Of a stretch of DNA of 64,000 bases, positions 36,572-48,718 are shown one piece after another. The notes under the pieces were generated by a model. That model did not search any database, was not told where the DNA came from, and worked only from the letters and a program-made list of their open reading frames with translations. Origin of the DNA: Trichaptum fuscoviolaceum (lineage: Eukaryota; Basidiomycota; Agaricomycetes; Hymenochaetales; Trichaptaceae); contig CAJSYZ010000003.1 of assembly GCA_910574455.1 (NCBI GenBank), forward strand, positions 1,302,001 to 1,366,000, given 5' to 3'. Position 1 is the stretch's first letter; each line of letters starts with the position of its first letter. Made by a program: the position numbers and the translations under genes.

Positions 36572-39083
36572 TGTCGGGATCCCCCAGGACCCCAACATGT
36601 CTAAGGCAATCCCGAACAGAACCCGGTATACTGAAACCCGAAATCGCAACCGTGGCCAAGATCCCGAAAGGATCCCCTGCTCTCTGATCCCGGAAGAACC
36701 TCTGCTTCGCCATGCATTCTCCTGCTAAGAGTTCCGCCCCGCTACGACCTCCTCGCCCCTGCTTGTCCTCGCCCACGTCTCCTCGTCAGTCCCCCGCCTC
36801 GTCCCCGTGTCTCGATCCATCCCTAGCCCGCCTCGTCGTTCCCCCGACTCCAGGATGATCCCCCGCTTGCTCCCCGCTCCCGTCATGCTCTGTTCCCCGC
36901 CCCAGCGAACCCCGTACCTCGCCATAGTCCCGAAGTCACTCGCCATAGCCACAGCCATAGCCATAGCCTGCCACAGCCATAGCCATAGCCATAGCTATCC
37001 CAGACCTCGTAGGTTCTCGACTATGCCCGGATACCAGATCCCGGCCTCGCATCCACAGTCATGAAGTGCAGTTAGGAGATTGATCCACTGCGTCCAAGCC
37101 GACCTCTGTCTGGCCTTGAGTAAGCCAACACGACAGTGGTCAAGGATTGCTATCCCGCAATCCTGCCCGGTCACGAACCCTGCCCTGCGCTCGTCCTGCC
37201 ACGGTGCCCTAGCTAACCCCTTCGACATCCTGTGCCTCTCGACCTGCCCTTGTTCGTCCACAGCCTGCCCCGCCAGGAATCCCGCCTCGCCGCGAACGCT
37301 GTCAAGCGTCCCCTCTGACAATCCCGCAACCCACGCTCGTTCACGGTTGGAGTCCTGTCAAGACTCCCCCACTCGTCCCGGTTGGAGTCCCGCCAAACTC
37401 CCCCCGCTCGTTTCCCGACTAGAGTCTCGCCAGACTCCCCCGCTCATTCCCAGTAGAAACCCCGCTCGCTTCCCGGTTGGAATCCCGCTCCTTTCCCCCG
37501 CACAATCCCAGTCGAAAACCCGCTCGTTTCCCGCCTCGCGTCCCGTCTCGAATCCCTGCGCAAATCCCCCGCAGGATTCCCGCCTTCGATCCCGCCGCGA
37601 TTCCCATCGCAACCCCAGCTAAGTTCCCGCTCTGATTCCCGAAAGATTCCCGCTACGATTCCCGGTCGAACCCTGTCTCGATTCCCGGTCGAAACCCGAA
37701 CTCGATTCCCAGTCGAAACCCGAACTCGAAACCCGGTCGAAACCCGAACCAGATTCCCTGCATGATCCCGTTGCGAATCGCGCGAGTTTCCCGTCGTCCA
37801 AGGGAAACACCTTAGCTTCCCCGCTCCTCGATGCTAACCTCGTCTTGAGATAGCCCCAGGTGATTGGCCTGGCCACGCACGTGCCAGCCAACTAGTCTCG
37901 TTAGTAGCGTCCTGTCCCGGCCCGCAGACCACATTCCCGCCACCCCGTGTGCGGGATTGATCTCATTGTCCGCAAGGACTCGAACCCCGTCCTTAGTCGC
38001 CCTGCCCCGCGCGCGCCTCGCGATTAGGCTTCGTTACGACATCAAAGCACCGGCTTCTTCGAAGTTGGTCCCTGTCGATCTCCCGCGACCCTGATCCACG
38101 CCAGAAGTTGCCTGCAACTTATCCCGAGACGATGTATGCATTACATCCGCCCCCCACGTTTGTTACCCCGCTGCCTGTGCGCCAGCTTGATACCTCGCGC
38201 ACAATTACATTCCTTTAGTTCTCTTTGTTTCACTTGACCATGCTTCACGCTCGTTCCCTTAGATCTTGCCCAGACGTTCCCGCACCGAATCCCGAATCCC
38301 GGATTCACGTCACTGTATGCGCGGCCTTCGCCCGCAAGATTGTGTAACTAGTTAGTTGCGCGTTTGTGCATGCCCGTTCCCTGTAGATTCTGCCCAGTAG
38401 ATAAATACCTGTCGCCACCGTAAGGAGCACTCACTTTTGTCCTCTTGTCGAGTGCTTCCTTAGGTGTGTTTCTGTCTTGTCTCTAGTGTAGTTTTGCAAT
38501 GCTGACTTGTCGAGTGCTTCCTTAGGGAACCTCCTCCTGATACAGAAGTGTTGCCTTGAGATCCCGGTTATCCTGAGCTCTCTGCTCCCGTCCTGAGCAC
38601 GCCTGCTCTCTGGCTCTCTTGTCTCTGTCTTGTCCTGGATCCCGCTCTGCGAAATCCCGCTCTGAGTCCTGCCCAGAATCCCGCTCTGAGATTCCCGCCA
38701 GAATCCCGTTCTGTGATTCCCGCCAAAGTCCCGAACGATTCCCGCTCTGCAATCCCCGCACGAATCCAGATTCCCGCACGAATCCAGATTCCCGCGCGAA
38801 TCCAGAATCCCGCCAGAATCCCACTTTGCATTTCCCCGCGTTTCGACTCTGTCTCCCCGCGCCTCGACTCTGCCCTCCCAGCCTCGACTCTGACTCCGTC
38901 CCGTCCTCGCCTTGAGCCCCCTTGCGTCTCGCCCCCGTAGCCCCGCTCCCCGCGCGACTCCGTTGGCGTTATAGCGTCCTTAACGGTTCCCCTTCGCCTT
39001 CTCCGCTGTCGCGCGCTCTCCCAGGCCTTGCCCCGGAAGCCGCTAACGCGCCCAGGCCCCCAGGGTCCCCCCAGGTCGTAACA
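36572..39083 (+). mobile_element. E6: 2.5-kb LTR-like insertion in E1
   Basis: Starts TGTCGGGATC, ends GGTCGTAACA and is flanked by GTCGA on both sides (36567-36571 and 39084-39088). It has a TATA-like TAAATA (38402), the 11-base ACTTTTGTCCT 31 bases later (38433-38443) and the CTTGTCGAGTGCTTC repeat (38444 and 38506), all shared with the E2 LTR. It codes for nothing. It is three times longer than the E2 LTR because of iterated ATTCCCG-type words (37360-37790, 38640-38830) and a CCATAG run (36946-36998). Best read as a solo LTR of an E2-like family. Confidence 0.8.
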
Positions 39084-42000
39084 GTCGATAAGGTACTCGT
39101 CCGGGAGTGAGGGGTCGGCAGGCACGGGTTCGGGGAAGTGTCGGTCGGGGAACAAGTCGGGGTCGTTGGCGTGGTAGGGTTTTAATTCAGAGGCGTGAAA
39201 CATGGAGTACGAGTTGGGCGCATTGGGGAGTTCGAGTTCGTAAACTGAGGATTCAGAAAAAGCTTTAAGTATTTTATATTTGCCTTCCCAACGAGGCATA
39301 AACTTAGCTACGCGTCCATCGCCAGCTTGCATGTATGCACGCCGGCGATTGAGGGTGTTGAGCATGACGAAGTCACCGACTTGGAAAGGAACCTCGGGGG
39401 CACGATGCTTGTCTGCTTGGATGCGCTGCGATACCTTCGCAAGGACAAGGTTATCGCGGGCTTCTGCAACGTCAAGCTCAAGACGTTGGAGAATAGTGTG
39501 CGCGTCAACATCGGGGACTGAGTTGGAAGTAGGGTGCGAAACGAGCGGAGGTATGAGACGAGGAGAGCGACCGAGATGCAGCTGGAAGCGGGAGAAGTGC
39601 GTGGAGGGGTTGACCGTGTTCATGAGGTGGAAACGGACGCGGGGTAAGGCCTGAACCCACCCGCGTTGATGGCGGTCGACGTGGTAACGGAGGGCTTGAA
39701 CGACCGTTTTGTTGGAACGCTCGCTGACGCCGTCGGACTGGGGGTGGAATGCGGTGCTCATGGCGAGCTTGACTCCTGCAAGAGAGTGAAGAGCGCGCCA
39801 AAATTGTGACGTGAATAATTTATCACGGTCACTCACCAGACGAAGAGGAAGACCGTTTTCGCAATACCAGTGGTCGAAGAAAAGCCGGGCGGTGGTACGA
39901 GCGTCGTCGTCGGTGCGACACGGAATGAGACGAAGGTCGGCCCCGAGAGCGTCGGTGATAGTAAGAAGCATATTGTAGCCATGGTCCTCAGGGAGGGGAC
40001 CCACGAAATCGAGGCAAACGGTGTCGCCGCGGCGCTCGGGCACGGGGAGGGGGTGCAGGGGACCAACTTTCTTGGATGTTGAAGACTTGTTACGCTGACA
40101 ATCGTCGCATTGTTTGATGTAGGACTCTTCAAGGTCCCGGCGCATATTAGGCCAGTAGTAGGTGGAGCGAAGGGCCGCGTAGGACTTATCTGCGCCAAAA
40201 TGCCCTAGCGAGTCATGAGCGAGCCTAAAAAAAAATTCCCGGAGGTTGTCAGCGCGCGGAATAATAAGACGATCATTAATGTAAAGTAGCCCATCAATTA
40301 CGGTGACCCCGTCGCGAGCTGATGGGTTGTCAGCTAATTTGCGACAGAAAGGGTCAAGTGCGTAACCGTTACGAATGCGTTGAAGGAGGTCGGAATCGGT
40401 GGAGATGGTGAGGATGCTGGCAACGGGAAATGAGGAGGTGAGATCGAGAGCGGAAGGGGAGGGGGAAGATGAGAAAAGGGTGTTCGAGAGAATGGCCGCG
40501 ACGAAGCTAGGATACCGTGATAGCGCGTCCGCGGCTGAATTGTCCGGGCCGGGGAGATATACGATGTCGTAGGTATATTGAGAGAGGAACTCCTGCCATC
40601 GAGCTTGACGCCGGGAGAGGTCCTTCTGAGTGGAGAAGGACTCGAGGGTGCGGTGGTCCGTACGGACGATAAAACGGGTACCTAGTAAATCAGTACGCCA
40701 TTTTTTTAGTGCACGCACGATAGCACAAAGTTCTTTCTCGTGCACGGGGTAATTTTTTTGAGCTTTGGTGAATTGGAGTGAATCAAAGGCGACGGGGCGG
40801 GAGTCCTCCCAAGTGGGACCGAAGGATAGGACTGCCCCGGTGCCTAAGTCGCTAGCATCTGTAGTCACGAAAATAAAATTTGAATCAAGCGCATTATAAT
40901 CAATAGTTGTAAGACACTCGCGGGATAGTACAATGTCCTTAATGGCTTGGAAAGCATGTTGATGTGCTTCGGTCCACTTAGGAAATGCCTTGTGGGCTTC
41001 GTTTGTTGTAAGGGGAGTGAGGATGGCGGTATGTTGGGCTAGTTGGGGGCAATAGGACGCAATAAAACGGACAATGCCAAGGAAAGAGCGAACATCACCG
41101 GCGTTTTTTGGCACGGGCCACTCCCTGATTTTCTCCACCTTCTCATCTGAGGCGCGTAAGCCATCACGAGAAATGTGATGACCGAGGAAGTCGAGGTCGG
41201 TGAGAAAAAGGGAGGTCTTCTTAGGGGAACAATAAAGACGGTGTGTGCGAAGGGCTTGGAGAATTGTCTCAATATTGCAAATGTGTTCCGCGAGGGTGTT
41301 GGACCAAATGATGATGTCGTCCAAGTAGACGTGACAAATGGAACCAATGTAGGGCCGGAGGGCGGCAAACATGCGACGTTGATGCGTTGCAGGGGCATTG
41401 CGACACCCCATGGGCATGACGGTCCACTCGTAGAGCCCGAAGGGCGTGGTGACGGCAGTGAGATGAATATCGTCGGGGTGCACTTTGGTCTGAAAAAACG
41501 AATTAGTCATATCAATTTTGGCCCAGTATTTACCGCGTGCGCAATCAGTCAAGATGTCATCGATGCGCGGGAGTGGGTGGGCATCGGGAATGGTATTTGC
41601 ATTGAGCTGGCGGTAGTCATTGACCCATCGAGGCAGGTCTCTGGGGTCTTTTTTTGTGATCAGGAATGAGGGAGAGGAAACCGGACTGGACGATGGTCGA
41701 ATGCGTCCTGCCTTGAGATGGCCGTCGAGTAGAATCTTCCAGTTCTCGTAGTGTTGGCGGGGACAGGAGTAGGTGCGAGCCTTCATGGGGAGGCTGGGTT
41801 CTCGCAGACGAAATCGATGGTAGACATCGTCAGGCATGTCATCAAAGTGAGGGATGTCGGTGGGGAAGAGATCGGAATACCGCTCAATCATTTTGGAGTT
41901 GAGGCGGTCAAGAAACTCCTGCGATGCTAATTCCTCAATACGCAAACGAACGTGATCGAGTTTGTGCGAGGATGTCATTAATAACTCAGCTTTTCTATCG

Positions 42001-43856
42001 AGTTCTAAACGACAATCGGAGACCGACGCGACGAGTTGTTCAAGGCACGATTTTTTGGCTTTCATTTGGGTAGCTATAATTTTAAGTGCACGTTTCTTGG
42101 GTGACAATTGAGGTCGGAAAGGAGTGGGAACTGTGGGAGACGGGGGATTAAGTAAATCATAAGAAGAATCTTTAGGAATACAGGTGCGAAGTTCGTGATC
42201 GATAACAATACGGTTTGCGGAAAGAAAGGGTTGTCCAAAAATAATAGGGGCGACGAGCGAAGGAGAAACGACGGCTTTGAGAGCCTTGGAGGACCATCGA
42301 GAATCGAGAGAAGACGGGCGAATCTTGACCCATTGATGAAGTGAAACTGAGTTGGAACCGGAGTCCATAGCGAGGGAGATTTGGATCTGTTGTGCCAGCT
42401 GATGGCGTTTAAGCTTGAGTCTGTCAACTAAAGCGGAATCAATAAAAACAGTATGTGATCCATGATCAATTAACGAAGAAACTTCCTCGTCTCCAATGCG
42501 ACACGGCCAAAAAAAATGGGGTGCATGCAAAGGAGCCACGTACTCGTCAGAGTCTTCAGAGTTCCCTTCGTGTTCCAATATAGCGGATGGCATGACAGCC
42601 GCGGCTATGTTACTGTTAGGGGTGTCGTCGGACTCGGTATCGAGGATGGCGGCCGAGGCGTTGCGGGGCTTTGATTTTGCTGATTGGGCTTTGCGGACGG
42701 CGTCGATGGTCAGGGTGACATAGTCAGCGGCCTGCGGGAAACCGATTTTGCAATCGCGTGCAATGTGTCCTGCGAATGGGCGACGACACTTGAGGCACCC
42801 ATCATTATCGCGGAGGAGCTTGCGTTCGGAGTCGGTGAGAGGCGGGAGTTTCTTGAAGGCTTTGCTGCTGTCGGATGTGGAGATGGTCGTGATCCGCGTA
42901 GTCGATGCCTTGCTAGACTTGTTAGTGTTAGCAATATTCATGTTGGCCATCATACGAGCCATCGTAGCCTCTGTGTTGCTGAGATGTTCATCCTTGATGG
43001 TGACCTTCTCAACCCAGTCCTTGAAGTTGGTGATCGCGTGAACATTGTCTGTACGGCAGACACTATTGAGGTTGTTGTTGAGATTTGCTTGGACGTGCTG
43101 ACAGAAGTGCTTGTCGTTGAGATGAGCATCGGAGGAGGCCAAGAGAGCATTGATTTGTTGACAGTTTTGCAGATAGTCGGCGAACTTCTGGTTGCGTCCC
43201 TGTCGGGTGGCAGCCAGCTTCCGACTCATAGTGTTGACCCAGTCCGAGGGCAAGAATCGTTCTTTTAGTAGCACAAGCCACGCGTCGAGAGAAAGAGCAT
43301 TATACTCATCTTGTTGAAGCCGATGCCAGCGTTTTGCTTCTGCATGTTTGAGCCCCCACGACGCACGTTTGACCTGTTGGTCGTCCTCAACTTCCGCAAA
43401 ATCGACGAAATCGCGAACGGCGAGCTCGTACTCCTGTAGAATGGCCGGAGTGAGGATGCCTTCGTGTAGGATAGGTATTGCCTCAGGTTTTTTGTGTTCG
43501 ACGGTCGCGTAGGTTGAAGACATCTTGTGTCGGTGTTTAAGACCAGAATCAGAGTCAGAGTCAGAGTCAACAGTGACCGGTGTTTTCTTGTGGCGGACAG
43601 AAGCGGAGCCTATTGTTTGAGCAGGAGCAGGAGCAGGAGCAGGAGTGGGAGCAGGAGCCGTAGTGATAATAGCGACGTCCGACGTCAGATCTAACGAGGA
43701 TAAGCTAGCGAGCGATGTCAACGGCGACAGTGAAAGTCCCGATGCTAGATCGAAGCTGGTATTGGCGAGCAAAAGCGAGCTTCGTGCGGCGAATGCTTCA
43801 GAGATGTCGAGTTCCTCCAGCTCAAAACCGATGGAAGACGACCTGTTGGGTGGCAC
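39084..43856 (-). CDS. E1 Ty3/gypsy Gag-Pol polyprotein, main part
   Basis: One frame covers Gag, then a zinc knuckle CLKCRRPFAGHIARDC (CX2CX6HX4C). A protease region follows with LIDHGSHTVFID, DHG in place of the usual DSG. Reverse transcriptase has YLDDIIIWS, RNase H has TTDASDLGTGAVL, and the integrase has HDSLGHFGADKSYAALRS, CDDCQRN, CLDFVGPLP, SDRDKLFTSQFW and QSDGVSERSNK. The N-terminus is cut by insertion of E2 at 43861; upstream E1 sequence resumes at 50571. The C-terminus is cut by E6, so the frame reads on into E6 down to 38568, giving an artificial tail. Not expected to act as it stands. Confidence 0.92.
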
Positions 43857-43860
43857 AACC

Positions 43861-44678
43861 TGTTACGACCGTCGGGAATTGTAGCGGGAAACAGTTTCGG
43901 GAAACTGGAATTCGCGACAAGAACCCGCGTTCGGGAATCTGGATTCGCGACTGGGAACGAGCGTGGGAATTCAGGCGGGAAACGCGCGGGATTCTATCCA
44001 GGCGCGTCGCGGGATTCTCAAGGCCAGCTAGGACTCTTCACTGCTTTGAACGTCAAGTAAGCGGATCCCTAAGGAAGCACTCCACAAGTAAGTATTGCGC
44101 AACTAACTACACAGGAGAAAAGAGAGAGATCGCACCTAAGGAAGCACTCCACAAGAGGTCAAAAGTGGGGTGCTCCTTACGATGCCTACAGCTATTTATC
44201 TACTTCGTAAAGACTGTATAGTTAATCTACGCTAAGTGTCCTTGCGCAATGCGCACCTATCTACTACAAACGATACATGCTACGACCGCACTGCTAGGCA
44301 TGTCTATCCCGTCTCTCCAGATGGCTACGGCCTGTCCGTGGACGTCAGCGTCCGGTCCGGGGCCGCGACTAGCCAGACTAGGTATGCCAGACTGTTGCAG
44401 GTCGTCACCTTGAGGTACTAACGGATTAATGAGCGTATGTTGATAAGTGAATGTACGTGTGCCGTGGCGGGTCGTCGTAAATGAGTGTGTGTATGCGTGC
44501 ATGGTTGCCGGGACGGTGGTGCGGGATAAGTCACGTGAGCATGGGATCGTGCGATTCGGGAATGAGGTTTCGCGCGGGGAATCCAATGGCGGGATTCTCC
44601 CCGCGGGTTTGTCTGCTCATGTCGGGATCCTTGGCGGGAAAGTGCGGGAAATGAGAAAAGGAGCCCGGGATCTCGACA
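43861..44678 (-). repeat. E2 3' LTR
   Basis: 818 bases, two differences seen from 49748-50565. Preceded on the internal side by the polypurine tract GGAGGGGGG; outer flank CAACC (43856-43860). Confidence 0.96.
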
Positions 44679-47600
44679 TTACCCCCCTCCAAAGGCGCAA
44701 CTCCGGGGCGCCAAGCTTGAATCTTGCTCAGGTCACAGAGCTCGATAGCGTTGACTTCTCGAGGGGCGTCCGGGTGTTTTCGATAGAAACTGCGAATTTT
44801 AGCCTTTGCATTACCCATATCTTTTGCGGGAATCCATGTATCTTCCGCGCTCGAATATCCCTTCCATCGTACCAAATATTCAAATCTCCGTCTAAACCGT
44901 CTAGCATCCAGAACCTCTTCCACCTCGTACTCCAGATCTCCTTCTACTTCGACTGGGGGCGGCGGGGGTTGCGTTCGACCGGGAATGTCGTCTTCGTGGT
45001 ATGGCGAGAGCAGCGATACGTGAAATACGGGATGAATCTTCAGCGACGCGGGGAGTTCGAGTTCGTAGGTGAGGTCACTTAGCTTTGCCTTCACTTTATA
45101 CGGCCCTAGTCGTTTCGGTAATAATTTGCGCGCTCCTGGTCGCCGAACGTTCGTCGCCTCAAGCCATACTTTATCCCCGACTGCGTACTGCGGGGCCTCG
45201 TTCCTGGCCTGATCGTAGTGCTGCTTCATGCGCTCTGCCGCAACCTCCAAAGCCGCTCTTGCCTCTTCCTGTGCCTGCTGAAGCTCCTGTAGTCGTGCGT
45301 CCGCGGCGGGGACCGTGGACAGGCCGTCGCTCGGGGCAATCGTGAATTCGGGATTGTAGCCGTAGACAAGCGCGAACGGGGATTGTCGTGTTGCCGCGTG
45401 CGCTTTCGTGTTGTGCGCGAATTCTGCCATTGGGAGTAATCCGGCCCAGTTTTCTTGTCGTGTATCTATGAAAGCCCGTAAATATTGTTCCAGCTCTTGG
45501 TTTACCCTTTCGGTTTGCCCATCCGTCTGCGGGTGATACGCAGTCGACGTGGTACCCTTGATACCGAGTCGGGAAAAAAGGGCTTTCATGAACTGCGCGA
45601 CAAACTGTGGTCCTCGGTCGGATATGATCTGGCGGGGGGTTCCGTGCAGCTTCCAGACGTGCTGCAGGAAGAGTTCCGCAGTTTCCGGTGCATCAATGTC
45701 AGACGTGGTCGGGATAAAATGCGCTTGCTTGGTGAGACGGTCGACCACCACGAAAATTGCGTCGTAATCCTCAGATCGGGGGAGCTGGGTGATGAAATCG
45801 CACGAAATCGCCTGCCAGGGGCCCTGCGGGATTTCGTTTGGTTGCAGGAGTCCTACCGGGCGTTGGGATCGGTTCTTCGTGCGTGCGCAGGTATCGCATC
45901 CCGAAACGTATCGTTCTACGAAGTTAGACATCCCGGGCCACCAGTAGTTGCGGCTTACCATCTCAAACGTTTTCCAACGTCCAGGATGTCCGGCAGGGAG
46001 ACTGTCGTGGTAAGTCTTCACCACATCCCGGCGAATGGTCTCGTCTTTCGGGACGTAAACCTTACCCTGGTACAGGATGAGGCCTTCCTCGGTGCTCCAG
46101 TCCTCAAGTTCCTTGGTCAGGACTCGAGGCGCCTTGGACTTGACCAACTCGATTGCGTCCACCAGTTCGTCTTCATACTGATCTGACTTACGAATGCGTC
46201 GTAGAAGGGCCTGATCCCCGTGTACCTGTGTCATTCCCCGACGAATTGCTTTTAGTCGAAACATTTCGGGGGTCAAGAGGGTCCGTCCCGTGTTGTCTTC
46301 GCCTTTGGGTTGAAGATCGACGCGTCGTGACATGGCGTCGGGTTTGCCCCCGAGTCGCCCTGGGCGATGGCGAATCGTAAAGTCGAAGCGAGTGAGGAAC
46401 AGACTCCACCGGGCTTGGCGTCGTGTCAGCGTTCGGGATTCAGAGAAATATAGCAGATTCTTGTGGTCAGACACGATATCGAGTTTATGACTCGCACCTT
46501 CGAGATAATGTCGCCACTCGTCAAGAGCTCTAATAATCGCGAGTAGCTCCTTGTCATAAATCTCGTAGTTGCGTTCCGCATCGTTGAGGGATTTCGAGAA
46601 AAAGGCGACCGGATGTATCAGCCCGTCGTCGCCTTCCTGGGACAAGACCGCGCCGGTCGCGAAATCAGAGGCGTCGCATTCCACGATGAATTGTCGCGAC
46701 ATGTCTGGCATCATCAGGACGGGGGCGGTAGTGAACATGCGCTTGAGATAGTCGAAAGCGAACTGCTGGTTTTCTGTCCAGGCCCAGCGAATGTCCTTCT
46801 TCAGCAGCGTCGTGAGCGGTTTGACGATGTGCGAGAAATCCCGAATGAAGCGTCGATAGAAATTCGCGAACCCGAGGAAGGCTTGAATGTCTTTCACCTT
46901 TTTCGGGGTAGGCCAGTCGAGGACCGCCTGTACCTTGGCGGGATCCATCGCCACCTTTCCCTGCGAAATAATCATCCCGAGATACTCGACGGAAGTCTGT
47001 TTGAATTTGCACTTTTCGGGTTTGCAGAACAAGTCGTTTTCGCGTAGCCGTTTAAGGACTTCCCGTACGTGTTCATCGTGCTGCGATTCATCTTCGGAAA
47101 AGATTAGCAAGTCGTCAAGATAGATGATCACGTATACTCCAATGAGGTCTTTGAAGATATCGTTCATCATGTGCTGGAAGGTCGCTGGGGCATTCGTGAG
47201 CCCGAATGTCATCACCGTTGGTTCGAAATGTCCTGCCTGAGTCCGAAATGCAGCCTTCCACTCGTCGCCTTGCTTCAGTCGCACATTGTGGTAGCCCCAT
47301 CGTAAATCTAGAGTCGTGAAAACCTTCGCCTTTTGCAGCGCGTCTACGAGTTCCATCGTGAGGGGAAGCGGGTATCGATTCTTGACCGTGATGTCATTCA
47401 GCCGTCGGTAATCGACTACCATGCGCAAGGTTCCATCCTTTTTCTTGATAAAGAAGACGGGAGCCGCTGCAGGGGATTTCGAAGGTCGTATGTACCCCTT
47501 GCGCAGGTTTTCGTCAACGAATTCGCGAAGGGCATCGCGTTCGGCTGGGGCCAAGGGATAGATTTTGCTGTACGGGGGAACCTTCCCGGGTTCTAAATCT

Positions 47601-48718
47601 ATGGCGTGGTCATACGGCTTGCGCAGTGGAAGCCTTTCGGATTCAACTTTCGAGAAAACGTCGGCAAACTCACGGAATTTGGGGGGAACTAGTTCTTCGA
47701 AGGTTTTCTCGCCTTCCTTCACCGCAGACTTCTCAGCGATGGCCTGGGAGTGGGTGTACGAGGCGGCAATTTTGTACGCGAAATGGTCGTCCGTCGTGAC
47801 GAAGTAGGATTCGGAGTCGTGGTACTGGTCCCAATATTTTTCTGAGTACTGAAATCCCGGTGGGACAGCTTCCCATTCGGCCTGGGTCCTGTCGGGCCCC
47901 CAGGGGGTCTCGACTTCTTCTGCTATGGCGAGGCGGGGAAGCGGGACCAGGCGTTGCTGGTTGTCACACTGGGGCGGGCAGCGGTTGAGATCGACCACAT
48001 TGTTGGTCCAGTCAATGGTTGGGTTATGGTGCCGCAACCAGTCGATCCCCATGATGATATCGTCGTCGCCAATATCCGCGACGGCCATGGTCAACTGTTC
48101 TAAGTGTCCCTTCATCTCGACGTTGAGGACTACTTCCTTGGTGATGCGTCCAATCGCGTTCGGGGAATTGTCCGCGTTGCGCAAAAGTATCGGGATTACC
48201 AAGTCCCGGGTCTGGAGTCCGTGTCGCGAAACGTAGCGGGAATTTATGAAAGTTCCCGACGCACCGCTGTCTAACATTACTGTGGCTAAGGCATCCGTCT
48301 TTCCGTCGCTAACCTGTACCGGGAACTTCAAATGTCGTCGAAGACGACGGTCTATTGTAGAGATGGTTAAATACAAGGGACCATTATTAAGAGAGTTCTT
48401 CGGCCACAAGGGCGGTTGGGTCGTATAGGGCGCGACTGAGCAATACGACCCTACTGAAAATCCGCTGGGGGCGGGGCTTCGGGATTGTGAACGTTCTTGG
48501 CGGCGGGCGTCATGGCGGCGAATGCGTTCTGTAGCACGGACTGCTGCACATTCTGGACATATTGTTCCGCCATACGTTTGAGCGTTTCTTCGAACGACTG
48601 GAGCGCGGGGGGCGATGGGCTCGACGGGGACGTGGATTTCGTAGCTTTTAGGTTTCGGGATGGCGGTCGCGTTGGGCAATCGCTCACCAAATGGTCTTTC
48701 TCTCCGCAGTAGTAGCAT
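44531..48718 (-). CDS. E2 Pol polyprotein with chromodomain
   Basis: 1,395-codon frame: protease LDSGASGTFI; reverse transcriptase YLDDLLIFS; RNase H ECDASDFATGAVL; integrase HPGRWKTFEMVSRNYWWPGM, CDTCARTKN, DRGPQFVAQFMK, HPQTDGQTERVNQELEQ; chromodomain VEEVLDARRFRRRFEYLVRW with KGYSSAEDTW. The frame ends inside the 3' LTR, so the polypurine tract is part of the coding sequence (PLEGGN). Pol lies in the -1 frame relative to Gag and overlaps the Gag end by up to 268 bases; the true fusion point is likely near 48457-48463. Confidence 0.95.
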   Translation of the reverse strand: MLLLRRERPFGERLPNATAIPKPKSYEIHVPVEPIAPRAPVVRRNAQTYGGTICPECAAVRATERIRRHDARRQERSQSRSPAPSGFSVGSYCSVAPYTTQPPLWPKNSLNNGPLYLTISTIDRRLRRHLKFPVQVSDGKTDALATVMLDSGASGTFINSRYVSRHGLQTRDLVIPILLRNADNSPNAIGRITKEVVLNVEMKGHLEQLTMAVADIGDDDIIMGIDWLRHHNPTIDWTNNVVDLNRCPPQCDNQQRLVPLPRLAIAEEVETPWGPDRTQAEWEAVPPGFQYSEKYWDQYHDSESYFVTTDDHFAYKIAASYTHSQAIAEKSAVKEGEKTFEELVPPKFREFADVFSKVESERLPLRKPYDHAIDLEPGKVPPYSKIYPLAPAERDALREFVDENLRKGYIRPSKSPAAAPVFFIKKKDGTLRMVVDYRRLNDITVKNRYPLPLTMELVDALQKAKVFTTLDLRWGYHNVRLKQGDEWKAAFRTQAGHFEPTVMTFGLTNAPATFQHMMNDIFKDLIGVYVIIYLDDLLIFSEDESQHDEHVREVLKRLRENDLFCKPEKCKFKQTSVEYLGMIISQGKVAMDPAKVQAVLDWPTPKKVKDIQAFLGFANFYRRFIRDFSHIVKPLTTLLKKDIRWAWTENQQFAFDYLKRMFTTAPVLMMPDMSRQFIVECDASDFATGAVLSQEGDDGLIHPVAFFSKSLNDAERNYEIYDKELLAIIRALDEWRHYLEGASHKLDIVSDHKNLLYFSESRTLTRRQARWSLFLTRFDFTIRHRPGRLGGKPDAMSRRVDLQPKGEDNTGRTLLTPEMFRLKAIRRGMTQVHGDQALLRRIRKSDQYEDELVDAIELVKSKAPRVLTKELEDWSTEEGLILYQGKVYVPKDETIRRDVVKTYHDSLPAGHPGRWKTFEMVSRNYWWPGMSNFVERYVSGCDTCARTKNRSQRPVGLLQPNEIPQGPWQAISCDFITQLPRSEDYDAIFVVVDRLTKQAHFIPTTSDIDAPETAELFLQHVWKLHGTPRQIISDRGPQFVAQFMKALFSRLGIKGTTSTAYHPQTDGQTERVNQELEQYLRAFIDTRQENWAGLLPMAEFAHNTKAHAATRQSPFALVYGYNPEFTIAPSDGLSTVPAADARLQELQQAQEEARAALEVAAERMKQHYDQARNEAPQYAVGDKVWLEATNVRRPGARKLLPKRLGPYKVKAKLSDLTYELELPASLKIHPVFHVSLLSPYHEDDIPGRTQPPPPPVEVEGDLEYEVEEVLDARRFRRRFEYLVRWKGYSSAEDTWIPAKDMGNAKAKIRSFYRKHPDAPREVNAIELCDLSKIQAWRPGVAPLEGGNVEIPGSFSHFPHFPAKDPDMSRQTRGENPAIGFPARNLIPESHDPMLT

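Noticed and set aside
38568..39083. C-terminal tail of the 1,762-codon E1 frame with repeats such as WIRAGI
   Set aside because: It is read-through into the inserted E6 LTR, not part of the E1 protein.
43861..44678. Independent solo LTR
   Set aside because: Its partner at 49748-50565, the polypurine tract and the shared CAACC flank show it is the 3' LTR of E2.
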